This document shows positions 1-12,678 of a DNA stretch of 64,000 nucleotides, piece after piece. Each line of letters starts with the position of its first letter. Position 1 is the first letter of the stretch. The position numbers and the translations under genes were made by a program. Below the pieces are notes generated by a model that was given only the letters and a program-made list of their open reading frames with translations, searched no databases and had not been told where the DNA came from. The DNA is from Siphonodentalium dalli (lineage: Eukaryota > Mollusca > Scaphopoda > Gadilida > Siphonodentaliidae). The DNA lies in contig CP136066.1 of the NCBI GenBank assembly GCA_032622095.1, positions 228,038,961 to 228,102,960 of the forward strand, in the 5' to 3' direction.

Positions 1-607
1 TGATATGCGATCTTTATCTGTTTTTAGTGATTTTATATGAAGGGTAATAACTCTATAAAGAATGTCCCTTTACTAAATAACGGCGATTTGTATGAGAAAT
101 TACAACACCACAATAGATCAACTCTGGTGAAATATAAGTCAAATTCTTCTATAGGGTGGGTGGGCTTGGGGAGGTTTATAGCTTATAGCCACTCCTTCGC
201 ATCATTCATTACCATACAATAACTCCCTGTAGAGCTATCCACCTCATCTGTGACCAGACATTCACCCATGGCTTCCATTTTTACATACACCATATATTAA
301 GTTGATTGTTGTGCTAATGGTCGAGAGTAGCCACATAATATGGTTTCACCCAGTTCCGTTTGGACGTTCTGCCCATTTCCGTTCAAAAATATTGTCAGAG
401 TCCCAAAAGACATTTTTGGAAATATTCCATACTACAGTACATCATTTAAAAAGAATTTGTCATGCCTCAGCAGGTACAGGGACAACGACAATGAAACATA
501 TAGTAGTCAGTGGATTAAGCAAATGATTAATAACCAAGTGGGTTACAATTTGCATGGGAACAGAATAATCATGTTCGGGATAAATGTAAAAAAAAAACCC
601 AATTTGC
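1..607. other. AT-rich sequence, no gene recognised
   Basis: I see no splice-bounded exon, RNA gene or clear repeat structure here. Short open frames in this stretch have no recognisable motif and the base composition is like the surrounding intergenic DNA. Confidence 0.5.
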
Positions 608-945
608 TTGCCATTTTGGAAGCCATTTTGAGTAATTTTGTTTAAAAACACAATAGTGTGACACATTTAAGACGATTAAAATCCTAAACATTTTTGATAA
701 CAAAGATATTTCCATTTACTTGAATAAATGGTCCAAGCCTGAAAAGTTATTTTTTGCCGATTTTGATGTCAAGTTTGTGACAGAAAAATCCAACAATTCT
801 GGTAATGTCAGTGGTTACATTAGTAACACTTAACCAATGTGCATCAGAAATGTTAGAATATAATGTATATAAGACAGAATAGACATAATTATATTCATCG
901 ACCACAACTTGTAAGCGATTACATGGCATGCTGGGCCAATATATG
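608..945 (+). repeat. Dispersed repeat X, left copy
   Basis: About 340 bp that aligns, with many substitutions and small indels, to 37209-37545 in the same orientation. Shared landmarks in order are TTGCCATTTTGGAAGCCAT, GTGTGACACATTTAAGA, GCCGAT..TGATGTCAAGTTTGTGA, a TCTGGT-ATGTCAGTGGT block and ACCACAACTTGTAAGC. The divergence suggests an old non-autonomous transposon family. No coding capacity or terminal repeats were recognised. Confidence 0.75.
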
Positions 946-1643
946 AATAATACAAAAATAAAGTCACAATTCTCAAACAGTTCCATACAGCAGAAACTGA
1001 TCTAGAAGATATTAGTAAAAACCGTCAATTTTCCACTTACGGCTACCATTTTGGACGGGAATCCCAATTTCACCATAAAAATGTAGATTATTTCTCGCAG
1101 AATCATACTTAATGTATATGCCAAATTTTTAATTACATATTTCGTGGTAAGATTAATTACGACATTTAATAAATTATATAATCATGGAACGCTCTTTAAA
1201 TTTGGAAAACCCGTTAAAAGAGGGGTTAAAGTGAAATTTCAGCGTGGCTCCATATCTAATATCGATAAGTATGTGAGTATGTACATATGTGCAAAGTGTC
1301 ATGCTTTAGTCACAAATTGGACTTAATCTACTCCACTATGATAACTGAAGCGGCATTTTAAAAAATGTGGCTGTTGTTGGAATCTGATTATATGGGGACC
1401 ATCGACTACCATTAAAGCCCATTTTAATGGGTTTCATTTGTTATTATACATAATACATAGTATTAATACATGTTAACTAATACATATTCAATTAATATGC
1501 CAGTGTCTGTGGTCAGTATGCTCCACAAAAGAACTGTGTCCAAATCTCAATGTTGGGGAGGGTTAAGTTTTTTGGTGGAATTGGAATACGATATAGAATA
1601 TTCTCTATCGTGTACATTAAGTTTGATGGCGAATTGGATATAG
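946..1643. other. AT-rich sequence, no gene recognised
   Basis: Contains short open frames without recognisable domains. I see no tandem repeat or TIR pair here. Confidence 0.4.
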
Positions 1644-1942
1644 CACAGGAGCTTGGAATTTGGTAAAAACCCCTCTTTTATTGGCGGAACCACCACCCGG
1701 GACCATAGGTCACGGAAGGAACGAAACAAGAAATCGTTGCCACCCATTTTGAACTCAACTGTATTCCTACAAAAAATATATTTTCACTAAAAACTTTTGG
1801 TACCTCTTACACCTTAGATGCCAATCTACAACATTCCATAGGTATATTTTTCCAGTTCTTCGAAAACCTCACTTTATTTCGGTAATGTATCGTAAATTAA
1901 CGAAGACAAATCTGCGACTTCTTCATCACCCGTTCTAGAATC
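1644..1942 (-). repeat. Inverted repeat Y, left copy (flanks satellite array)
   Basis: The reverse complement of this ~300 bp matches 36033-36336 with only scattered substitutions and small indels, so the pair lies inverted on either side of the satellite array. Read on the minus strand, it has a coding look. An acidic stretch (DSRTGDEEVADLSSL) is followed, after stops, by SEVFEELEKYTYGML. A second frame begins MGGNDFLFRSFRDLWSRVVV and is kept in both copies. No family was recognised. It may be the remnant of a mobile element or of a host gene exon. The left copy continues outward past the junction where the right copy is cut by the satellite. Confidence 0.8.
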
Positions 1943-2412
1943 GGAATGACAAACGACACAAAACCATTTTTTCCGGAATAACAAAGTCGGAACGAAATAA
2001 AATCGAAACCTAAATTTAAAGCCCGCGAAATTCAAAAATATTTGAAAGTGGGTGCGGTTTTCGAACTTAGGCGCCAGAAAATTTAAATCAGTTTATGTTT
2101 GCGTAATACTATGCTCATTTTTGAAGATCTAATCCTGATGTTTTGTGCATTTTCCTGAAAATTTCTGTATTTTTCTGTGTCTGCTGTTATCATCTCATGA
2201 AAATGACGACTACCCAAGAAGATATTCTTCATTTGACTGAATGGTAATTTGTACAAATATTTCATATATAATTTATTTCTATTTATGGCACGACCACGTG
2301 GTATTGTTTTTTTCTTCTTGTTTTATGTTCGTTATGTACCGGTAGGCCTATATATGTACTCCTTGACTTTGTAATGCTACTGATTGCAATTATTGGTCAT
2401 AAGGGGACCAAA

Positions 2413-2532
2413 TTCTCTCTCTCTCTCTCTATCTTATCTCTCTCTCCTCTCTCTCTCTCTCTCCGCTCTCCTCTCTCTCCTCTCTCCTCTCTCCTCTCTC
2501 CTCTCTATCTCCTCTCTCTCTCTCCTCCCCCC
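2413..2532. repeat. Pyrimidine-rich CT microsatellite
   Basis: About 120 bp of TCTCTC with interspersed CCTCT units on the + strand, ending in a short C run. The 86-residue open frame through it (serine/leucine-rich) is a by-product. Confidence 0.9.
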
Positions 2533-3377
2533 ATAGGAGCTTGTGTCGCGCTCCGTTGTATAGGCCTAAAATATCCATCATATAATAGTAATAGTAATCA
2601 ACCCACTGATTATTGGTCCAATATCACGAAGTAGAAGAAAAAGATATATAGACTTACGGGGAGGCCTGGTATATATGCCTATGCATGAAGCGATTCCTTT
2701 GTGCGTTTTGGTGCAGATTCGTTGCCAGAATATCTGAATTATTTCCACATAAAATGCTGTTTTTTACTAGTTCTGACGAACAAATATATCTCTTAGTTGA
2801 TGAGAGAAGACATTTTTCTTGAGTTAGGTAATGATATTGGCCATGCATATATAGAACGAGTGTTTAGTTTCGCGAAATTCAAAATTGTCAATGTAGGGTA
2901 CAAAAACTCGCCATTAATACGCCAAATACAGTAACAAAATGTAATAAGATTCTTTAATGTAAGAGCACAAAATTAACCTGCGTATTCTTTACATTATACG
3001 TTTTATGTGTGCGTTTGCAAGTTGTAATGCAAACTGGTTTACCGAATAACTAGTTTATAAATTTGTGTTAGTGATAAACTCGCTAACATAAATTTTATGT
3101 AATAAGCAACTATAAGTATTGTCAACTGTACCGGTACCAGGATCTATAAATAGTATACGTCACTCGTGACTCGTGTGTCGTAACGAATCAGCACCAAAAC
3201 TCTCAAAGAATGGCTTTATGCATATGATTATATAGCCTGTGCTCATGAATTGGAAATTCAATTTTTAAATTCAAGACAGCTAGCCACCATCGGCATTGTT
3301 TTTCTCAAAATCAAAAATACCAAAAAAATATTAAAAACATTACTTAATGTAACTTTCGCTGATGTCACAAGGCTCCG
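2533..3377. other. AT-rich sequence, no gene recognised
   Basis: No exon, RNA gene or clear repeat was found. There are short palindromic TAGGCCTA motifs nearby at about 2344 and 2562, of a kind that is frequent in some marine invertebrate genomes. Confidence 0.4.
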
Positions 3378-3470
3378 CGATCCGATCACATTCGTAGCCA
3401 GGTTTTTTAATCGATCACAAATGTAGCCAGCTTTTCTATGGCGATCACATTTGTAGCCAGCTTTTCATAT
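3378..3470 (+). repeat. Short tandem repeat, ~30 bp x 3
   Basis: Three successive units share the core CGATCACA(T/A)TYGTAGCCAG followed by a T-rich spacer. They diverge by a few bases each. Confidence 0.8.
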
Positions 3471-3479
3471 TCAGGCGAG

Positions 3480-4596
3480 CCCCAATGAATAGTGCTGTGC
3501 GATATGACGATATATCGGGCATAGCCGGTTTTAATTTTGATATCGTCAATAATATCGTCTGAAATAAAAATATCGTAATACCGTCCCAAGTTATAATATT
3601 CTCCATGTAGGTTGAAACCCATCATATGGTCCCAACAAACAGGGAAGTTAGAGCAAGTATAAATGTATAATAGTCCCAAACTTCCCGGAAATACGCAGTC
3701 GAAAAAGTTAAAAAACATCGGAGCACGTGCTTGTCAAGTTGGATATGCTTCGTCGGAAACATCAAAGCGCTAGCATTAGTTGGCGACGTTGTGAGATGAT
3801 TGGTATGTCGCGCGCATGCGACTGGCACAATGACCTCCTTTCAAGTTGGTGCAGCTTGCCCTATCAACCGTAACCGGTTGCTTCGAGGCGGATTACGATG
3901 TCAGATTTGTATTGACCAAACTAGCTGATCGTGTCAATGTGTGCAAATTGCGAGTAAAATTATTTTGTGGACATGTGCCGTACGGATCATGGCATCACTA
4001 TCACTTCAACGAACGTCAAATTCACAAACTAATTGAACATGTCTATATTTATTTTCCTCGGCTAAAAAAATGCTGACGCAAATTCATTTCGCGTCGGCTT
4101 TTGCCTCGGCACTGCCCATTGTCGATGCTAATTCCCAGGGCTGCCGTATATGTACATTGAAGTCTCACGGTGCTACCAACTACCAATTACCACTAATAAA
4201 TAGTCTCACAAATGACCAATTCCTCATGAATAAATAAAATGGAAATTTGAAACCGAATGTGGTCCTTAATGTATGGTCGAAGGGATATAACTCTAAAAAA
4301 TTATGCGAAAATGCACGTGGGCCTTGTTATATGATTATATCCCTTTATTTCAAAGTTATTGTTTTCTCTGTCGGCAAACTGTCAGCGGCCATATTTTTAT
4401 GCAAATGAGCCCAAAATGATTCGTTCCCAATGTTATCATCCATCAAAAAGTTTATGATGATCAGTGCATCGGTACGGTCATGTAATAAACATGTAATCAG
4501 CAGCTATGTTCGAAATTATAAACGGTACTTTCATGCTATCCGTCTCCGGATCATAGTTTTAAAGTTTCCGCATATTTCGGTACCAGTTCCGCTACT
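3480..4596. other. Intergenic sequence with transposon-like character, no gene recognised
   Basis: At 3490-3590 there are ATATCG-rich segments (CGATATGACGATATATCG) of the type seen at the ends of decayed DNA transposons. Minus-strand open frames at 3407-3718 and 3622-3828 overlap each other, lack recognisable domains and are not called. The satellite array starts abruptly at 4597. Confidence 0.35.
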
Positions 4597-7500
4597 GGAA
4601 CCAGGGAGCTAAATGTGTTCTAGAGTCGGGGAGCGAGTACACCGTGGAATGCTAAAGGTGAAGGTAACTGAAGAATGACCTTCACCTGATACATGCGACA
4701 CGTTATTAAAGGATGACATCGCGTTTATTTGATTTGTACATAATATCTAAATAATTTAAACTGGTGAATGAATGGGGGAATGGATTTTTGTGAGCGGGAA
4801 ATTTATTTAACTAGCTGCTGTGGTCCTGGGTTTTTCCAGATCAAATTTGGCTGTGAGATAGCCCTGTCGTAGACTTGGGGATTTATTTTAAAAAGTAAAC
4901 ACATGACCTATGATTTTTCTTGCATTTTCGTGATCAACTGGTGTCAATCTAGCTGGGTAAACATTACTGGTATGGCTTGCAGGCTTCAATTCAGTGAATT
5001 TGGCCGAAACGTTAACACTGTCGCCTATGGGAAACCATTTAGTTCAGTGATTCCTAAAAGGAAAATTTTAATTTTACGAAAATTCACGTCTCGCCATGAT
5101 AAGTTGTTAATTCCATATTTTCTTATTTTCAAATGATAATGACCACATTTTTGACATATTTAAAGAAGAAACCCATGGATTCGCCTGTAGATAGTAAAGA
5201 GAGTGATAAATCTGGGAATTTTGCATGGACATCCGGTACCATTAGGGGGTCAGGGGGTCTAAAGCCCCTCTCCCACAATTTTGAGGAGTGTTAGCCCCCC
5301 CCCCATTGGGAAAAGGTGATAGTTGACCCAATTAAGCTTTTCCGGCACCCTGTAGTCTTAACGGGGACGGTAGCCCCACTTCGGGGGGGGGGGGTGATGG
5401 CATAACCACAAGAGTTACTGTCGTGCAAAATTGTCATGGCAGGTTTGTTAAACAGACCGTATGCCCTGTCATCTGGTAACATTTCATGTCTGATGCTGTG
5501 TCTGATGTTGTATCATTATGTTTAGATATTTAAATTGACTTATGGTTGCTTTATATTGATATTAAAGTATTTTTTATTTTAATCTTCTGTTAATTTTGGT
5601 AAATGTTTATTATAAATTGCCAAATTCTGCATGAAAAGTGTTTAAAATTGGACAATATATCGCTCTCAAAGTGTATATTAACATTTCCTCTTCAATTTAG
5701 TAATATTATGGTATATCAGGGCATACTTCAGTTATACGAGATGCATCAGCTAGTGAAATTGAAAAAAAAAATCTAAATTTTTTGGCTTTATTTTGAGGAT
5801 TGACACTAATTTTCAGGATGCCTCATATTGGAAAAATAAACCACTACTGCTCAATATAATCCATTTTTGATTTCAGTAAGGTCTATATTTTGATAAAATA
5901 CTATAAGAAACGCCGTGTTTCACACATGTACATATATATAGGAATCAGGGAGCTAAATGTGTTCTAGAGTCGGGGAGCGAGTACACCGTGGAATTGCTAA
6001 AGGTGAAGGTAACTGAAGAATGACCCTCACCTGATACATGCGACACGTTATTAAAGGATGACATCGCGTTTATTTGATTTGTACATAATATCTAAATAAT
6101 TTAAACTGGTGAATGAATGGGGGAATGGATTTTTGTGAGCGGGAAATTTATTTAACTAGCTGCTGTAGTCCTGGGTTTTTCCAGACCAAATTTGGCTGTG
6201 AGATAGCCCTGTCGTAGACTTGGGGATTTATTTTAAAAAGTAAACACATGACCTATGATTTTTCTTGCATTTTCGTGATCAACTGGTGTCAATCTAGCTG
6301 GGTAAACATTACTGGTATGGCTTGCAGGCTTCAATTCAGTGAATTTGGCCGAAACGTTAACACTGTCGCCTATGGGAAACCATTTAGTTCAGTGATTCCT
6401 AAAAGGAAAATTTTAATTTTACGAAAATTCACGTCTCGCCATGATAAGTTGTTAATTCCATATTTTCTTATTTTCAAATGATAATGACCACATTTTTGAC
6501 ATATTTAAAGAAGAAACCCATGGATTCGCCTGTAGATAGTAAAGAGAGTGATACATCTGGGAATTTTGCATGGACATCCGGTACCATTAGGGGGTCAGGG
6601 GGTCTAAAGCCGCTCTCCCACAATTTTGAGGAGTGTTAGCCCCCCCCCCCCCCCATTGGGAAAAGGTGATAGTTGACCCAATTAAGCTTTTCCGGCACCC
6701 TGTAGTCTTAACGGGGACGGTAGCCCCACTTCGGGGGGGGGGGGGTGATGGCATAACCACAAGAGTTACTGTCGTGCAAAATTGTCATGGCAGGTTTGTT
6801 AAACAGACCGTATGCCCTGTCATCTGGTAACATTTCATGTCTGATGCTGTGTCTGATGTTGTATCATTATGTTTAGATATTTAAATTGACTTATGGTTGC
6901 TTTATATTGATATTAAAGTATTTTTTATTTTAATCTTCTGTTAATTTTGGTAAATGTTTATTATAAATTGCCAAATTCTGCATGAAAAGTGTTTAAAATT
7001 GGACAATATATCGCTCTCAAAGTGTATATTAACATTTCCTCTTCAATTTAGTAATATTATGGTATATCAGGGCATACTTCAGTTATACGAGATGCATCAG
7101 CTAGTGAAATTGAAAAAAAAATCTAAATTTTTTGGCTTTATTTTGAGGATTGACACTAATTTTCAGGATGCCTCATATTGGAAAAATAAACCACTACTGC
7201 TCAATATAATCCATTTTTGATTTCAGTAAGGTCTATATTTTGATAAAATACTATAAGAAACGCCGTGTTTCACACATGTACATATATATAGGAATCAGGG
7301 AGCTAAATGTGTTCTAGAGTCGGGGAGCGAGTACACCGTGGAATGCTAAAGGTGAAGGTAACTGAAGAATGACCCTCACCTGATACATGCGACACGTTAT
7401 TAAAGGATGACATCGCGTTTATTTGATTTGTACATAATATCTAAATAATTTAAACTGGTGAATGAATGGGGGAATGGATTTTTGTGAGCGGGAAATTTAT

Positions 7501-10500
7501 TTAACTAGCTGCTGTGGTCCTGGGTTTTTCCAGATCAAATTTGGCTGTGAGATAGCCCTGTCGTAGACTTGGGGATTTATTTTAAAAAGTAAACACATGA
7601 CCTATGATTTTTCTTGCATTTTCGTGATCAACTGGTGTCAATCTAGCTGGGTAAACATTACTGGTATGGCTTGCAGGCTTCAATTCAGTGAATTTGGCCG
7701 AAACGTTAACACTGTCGCCTATGGGAAACCATTTAGTTCAGTGATTCCTAAAAGGAAAATTTTAATTTTACGAAAATTCACGTCTCGCCATGATAAGTTG
7801 TTAATTCCATATTTTCTTATTTTCAAATGATAATGACCACATTTTTGACATATTTAAAGAAGAAACCCATGGATTCGCCTGTAGATAGTAAAGAGAGTGA
7901 TAAATCTGGGAATTTTGCATGGACATCCGGTACCATTAGGGGGTCAGGGGGTCTAAAGCCCCTCTCCCACAATTTTGAGGAGTGTTAGCCCCCCCCCCAT
8001 TGGGAAAAGGTGATAGTTGACCCAATTAAGCTTTTCCGGCACCCTGTAGTCTTAACGGGGACGGTAGCCCCACTTCGGGGGGGGGGGGTGATGGCATAAC
8101 CACAAGAGTTACTGTCGTGCAAAATTGTCATGGCAGGTTTGTTAAACAGACCGTATGCCCTGTCATCTGGTAACATTTCATGTCTGATGCTGTGTCTGAT
8201 GTTGTATCATTATGTTTAGATATTTAAATTGACTTATGGTTGCTTTATATTGATATTAAAGTATTTTTTATTTTAATCTTCTGTTAATTTTGGTAAATGT
8301 TTATTATAAATTGCCAAATTCTGCATGAAAAGTGTTTAAAATTGGACAATATATCGCTCTCAAAGTGTATATTAACATTTCCTCTTCAATTTAGTAATAT
8401 TATGGTATATCAGGGCATACTTCAGTTATACGAGATGCATCAGCTAGTGAAATTGAAAAAAAAAATCTAAATTTTTTGGCTTTATTTTGAGGATTGACAC
8501 TAATTTTCAGGATGCCTCATATTGGAAAAATAAACCACTACTGCTCAATATAATCCATTTTTGATTTCAGTAAGGTCTATATTTTGATAAAATACTATAA
8601 GAAACGCCGTGTTTCACACATGTACATATATATAGGAATCAGGGAGCTAAATGTGTTCTAGAGTCGGGGAGCGAGTACACCGTGGAATTGCTAAAGGTGA
8701 AGGTAACTGAAGAATGACCCTCACCTGATACATGCGACACGTTATTAAAGGATGACATCGCGTTTATTTGATTTGTACATAATATCTAAATAATTTAAAC
8801 TGGTGAATGAATGGGGGAATGGATTTTTGTGAGCGGGAAATTTATTTAACTAGCTGCTGTAGTCCTGGGTTTTTCCAGACCAAATTTGGCTGTGAGATAG
8901 CCCTGTCGTAGACTTGGGGATTTATTTTAAAAAGTAAACACATGACCTATGATTTTTCTTGCATTTTCGTGATCAACTGGTGTCAATCTAGCTGGGTAAA
9001 CATTACTGGTATGGCTTGCAGGCTTCAATTCAGTGAATTTGGCCGAAACGTTAACACTGTCGCCTATGGGAAACCATTTAGTTCAGTGATTCCTAAAAGG
9101 AAAATTTTAATTTTACGAAAATTCACGTCTCGCCATGATAAGTTGTTAATTCCATATTTTCTTATTTTCAAATGATAATGACCACATTTTTGACATATTT
9201 AAAGAAGAAACCCATGGATTCGCCTGTAGATAGTAAAGAGAGTGATACATCTGGGAATTTTGCATGGACATCCGGTACCATTAGGGGGTCAGGGGGTCTA
9301 AAGCCGCTCTCCCACAATTTTGAGGAGTGTTAGCCCCCCCCCCCCCCCCCATTGGGAAAAGGTGATAGTTGACCCAATTAAGCTTTTCCGGCACCCTGTA
9401 GTCTTAACGGGGACGGTAGCCCCACTTCGGGGGGGGGGGGGGGTGATGGCATAACCACAAGAGTTACTGTCGTGCAAAATTGTCATGGCAGGTTTGTTAA
9501 ACAGACCGTATGCCCTGTCATCTGGTAACATTTCATGTCTGATGCTGTGTCTGATGTTGTATCATTATGTTTAGATATTTAAATTGACTTATGGTTGCTT
9601 TATATTGATATTAAAGTATTTTTTATTTTAATCTTCTGTTAATTTTGGTAAATGTTTATTATAAATTGCCAAATTCTGCATGAAAAGTGTTTAAAATTGG
9701 ACAATATATCGCTCTCAAAGTGTATATTAACATTTCCTCTTCAATTTAGTAATATTATGGTATATCAGGGCATACTTCAGTTATACGAGATGCATCAGCT
9801 AGTGAAATTGAAAAAAAAATCTAAATTTTTTGGCTTTATTTTGAGGATTGACACTAATTTTCAGGATGCCTCATATTGGAAAAATAAACCACTACTGCTC
9901 AATATAATCCATTTTTGATTTCAGTAAGGTCTATATTTTGATAAAATACTATAAGAAACGCCGTGTTTCACACATGTACATATATATAGGAATCAGGGAG
10001 CTAAATGTGTTCTAGAGTCGGGGAGCGAGTACACCGTGGAATGCTAAAGGTGAAGGTAACTGAAGAATGACCCTCACCTGATACATGCGACACGTTATTA
10101 AAGGATGACATCGCGTTTATTTGATTTGTACATAATATCTAAATAATTTAAACTGGTGAATGAATGGGGGAATGGATTTTTGTGAGCGGGAAATTTATTT
10201 AACTAGCTGCTGTGGTCCTGGGTTTTTCCAGATCAAATTTGGCTGTGAGATAGCCCTGTCGTAGACTTGGGGATTTATTTTAAAAAGTAAACACATGACC
10301 TATGATTTTTCTTGCATTTTCGTGATCAACTGGTGTCAATCTAGCTGGGTAAACATTACTGGTATGGCTTGCAGGCTTCAATTCAGTGAATTTGGCCGAA
10401 ACGTTAACACTGTCGCCTATGGGAAACCATTTAGTTCAGTGATTCCTAAAAGGAAAATTTTAATTTTACGAAAATTCACGTCTCGCCATGATAAGTTGTT

Positions 10501-12678
10501 AATTCCATATTTTCTTATTTTCAAATGATAATGACCACATTTTTGACATATTTAAAGAAGAAACCCATGGATTCGCCTGTAGATAGTAAAGAGAGTGATA
10601 AATCTGGGAATTTTGCATGGACATCCGGTACCATTAGGGGGTCAGGGGGTCTAAAGCCCCTCTCCCACAATTTTGAGGAGTGTTAGCCCCCCCCCATTGG
10701 GAAAAGGTGATAGTTGACCCAATTAAGCTTTTCCGGCACCCTGTAGTCTTAACGGGGACGGTAGCCCCACTTCGGGGGGGGGGGGGTGATGGCATAACCA
10801 CAAGAGTTACTGTCGTGCAAAATTGTCATGGCAGGTTTGTTAAACAGACCGTATGCCCTGTCATCTGGTAACATTTCATGTCTGATGCTGTGTCTGATGT
10901 TGTATCATTATGTTTAGATATTTAAATTGACTTATGGTTGCTTTATATTGATATTAAAGTATTTTTTATTTTAATCTTCTGTTAATTTTGGTAAATGTTT
11001 ATTATAAATTGCCAAATTCTGCATGAAAAGTGTTTAAAATTGGACAATATATCGCTCTCAAAGTGTATATTAACATTTCCTCTTCAATTTAGTAATATTA
11101 TGGTATATCAGGGCATACTTCAGTTATACGAGATGCATCAGCTAGTGAAATTGAAAAAAAAAATCTAAATTTTTTGGCTTTATTTTGAGGATTGACACTA
11201 ATTTTCAGGATGCCTCATATTGGAAAAATAAACCACTACTGCTCAATATAATCCATTTTTGATTTCAGTAAGGTCTATATTTTGATAAAATACTATAAGA
11301 AACGCCGTGTTTCACACATGTACATATATATAGGAATCAGGGAGCTAAATGTGTTCTAGAGTCGGGGAGCGAGTACACCGTGGAATGCTAAAGGTGAAGG
11401 TAACTGAAGAATGACCCTCACCTGATACATGCGACACGTTATTAAAGGATGACATCGCGTTTATTTGATTTGTACATAATATCTAAATAATTTAAACTGG
11501 TGAATGAATGGGGGAATGGATTTTTGTGAGCGGGAAATTTATTTAACTAGCTGCTGTAGTCCTGGGTTTTTCCAGACCAAATTTGGCTGTGAGATAGCCC
11601 TGTCGTAGACTTGGGGATTTATTTTAAAAAGTAAACACATGACCTATGATTTTTCTTGCATTTTCGTGATCAACTGGTGTCAATCTAGCTGGGTAAACAT
11701 TACTGGTATGGCTTGCAGGCTTCAATTCAGTGAATTTGGCCGAAACGTTAACACTGTCGCCTATGGGAAACCATTTAGTTCAGTGATTCCTAAAAGGAAA
11801 ATTTTAATTTTACGAAAATTCACGTCTCGCCATGATAAGTTGTTAATTCCATATTTTCTTATTTTCAAATGATAATGACCACATTTTTGACATATTTAAA
11901 GAAGAAACCCATGGATTCGCCTGTAGATAGTAAAGAGAGTGATAAATCTGGGAATTTTGCATGGACATCCGGTACCATTAGGGGGTCAGGGGGTCTAAAG
12001 CCCCTCTCCCACAATTTTGAGGAGTGTTAGCCCCCCCCCCCCATTGGGAAAAGGTGATAGTTGACCCAATTAAGCTTTTCCGGCACCCTGTAGTCTTAAC
12101 GGGGACGGTAGCCCCACTTCGGGGGGGGGGGGGTGATGGCATAACCACAAGAGTTACTGTCGTGCAAAATTGTCATGGCAGGTTTGTTAAACAGACCGTA
12201 TGCCCTGTCATCTGGTAACATTTCATGTCTGATGCTGTGTCTGATGTTGTATCATTATGTTTAGATATTTAAATTGACTTATGGTTGCTTTATATTGATA
12301 TTAAAGTATTTTTTATTTTAATCTTCTGTTAATTTTGGTAAATGTTTATTATAAATTGCCAAATTCTGCATGAAAAGTGTTTAAAATTGGACAATATATC
12401 GCTCTCAAAGTGTATATTAACATTTCCTCTTCAATTTAGTAATATTATGGTATATCAGGGCATACTTCAGTTATACGAGATGCATCAGCTAGTGAAATTG
12501 AAAAAAAAATCTAAATTTTTTGGCTTTATTTTGAGGATTGACACTAATTTTCAGGATGCCTCATATTGGAAAAATAAACCACTACTGCTCAATATAATCC
12601 ATTTTTGATTTCAGTAAGGTCTATATTTTGATAAAATACTATAAGAAACGCCGTGTTTCACACATGTACATATATATA

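Noticed and set aside
3407-3828. Minus-strand frames of 103 and 68 codons
   Set aside because: They overlap in different frames, contain ATATCG-rich repeat sequence and show no recognisable domain.
5291-5482. Frames on both strands through the poly-C and poly-G tracts of the satellite
   Set aside because: Length and frame vary with homopolymer length from copy to copy, which is incompatible with a maintained protein.
6954-7220. 88-codon frame (MFIINCQILHEK) in nine satellite units
   Set aside because: It is open only where the A tract has 9 rather than 10 bases. It marks the S unit type and is not a conserved gene.
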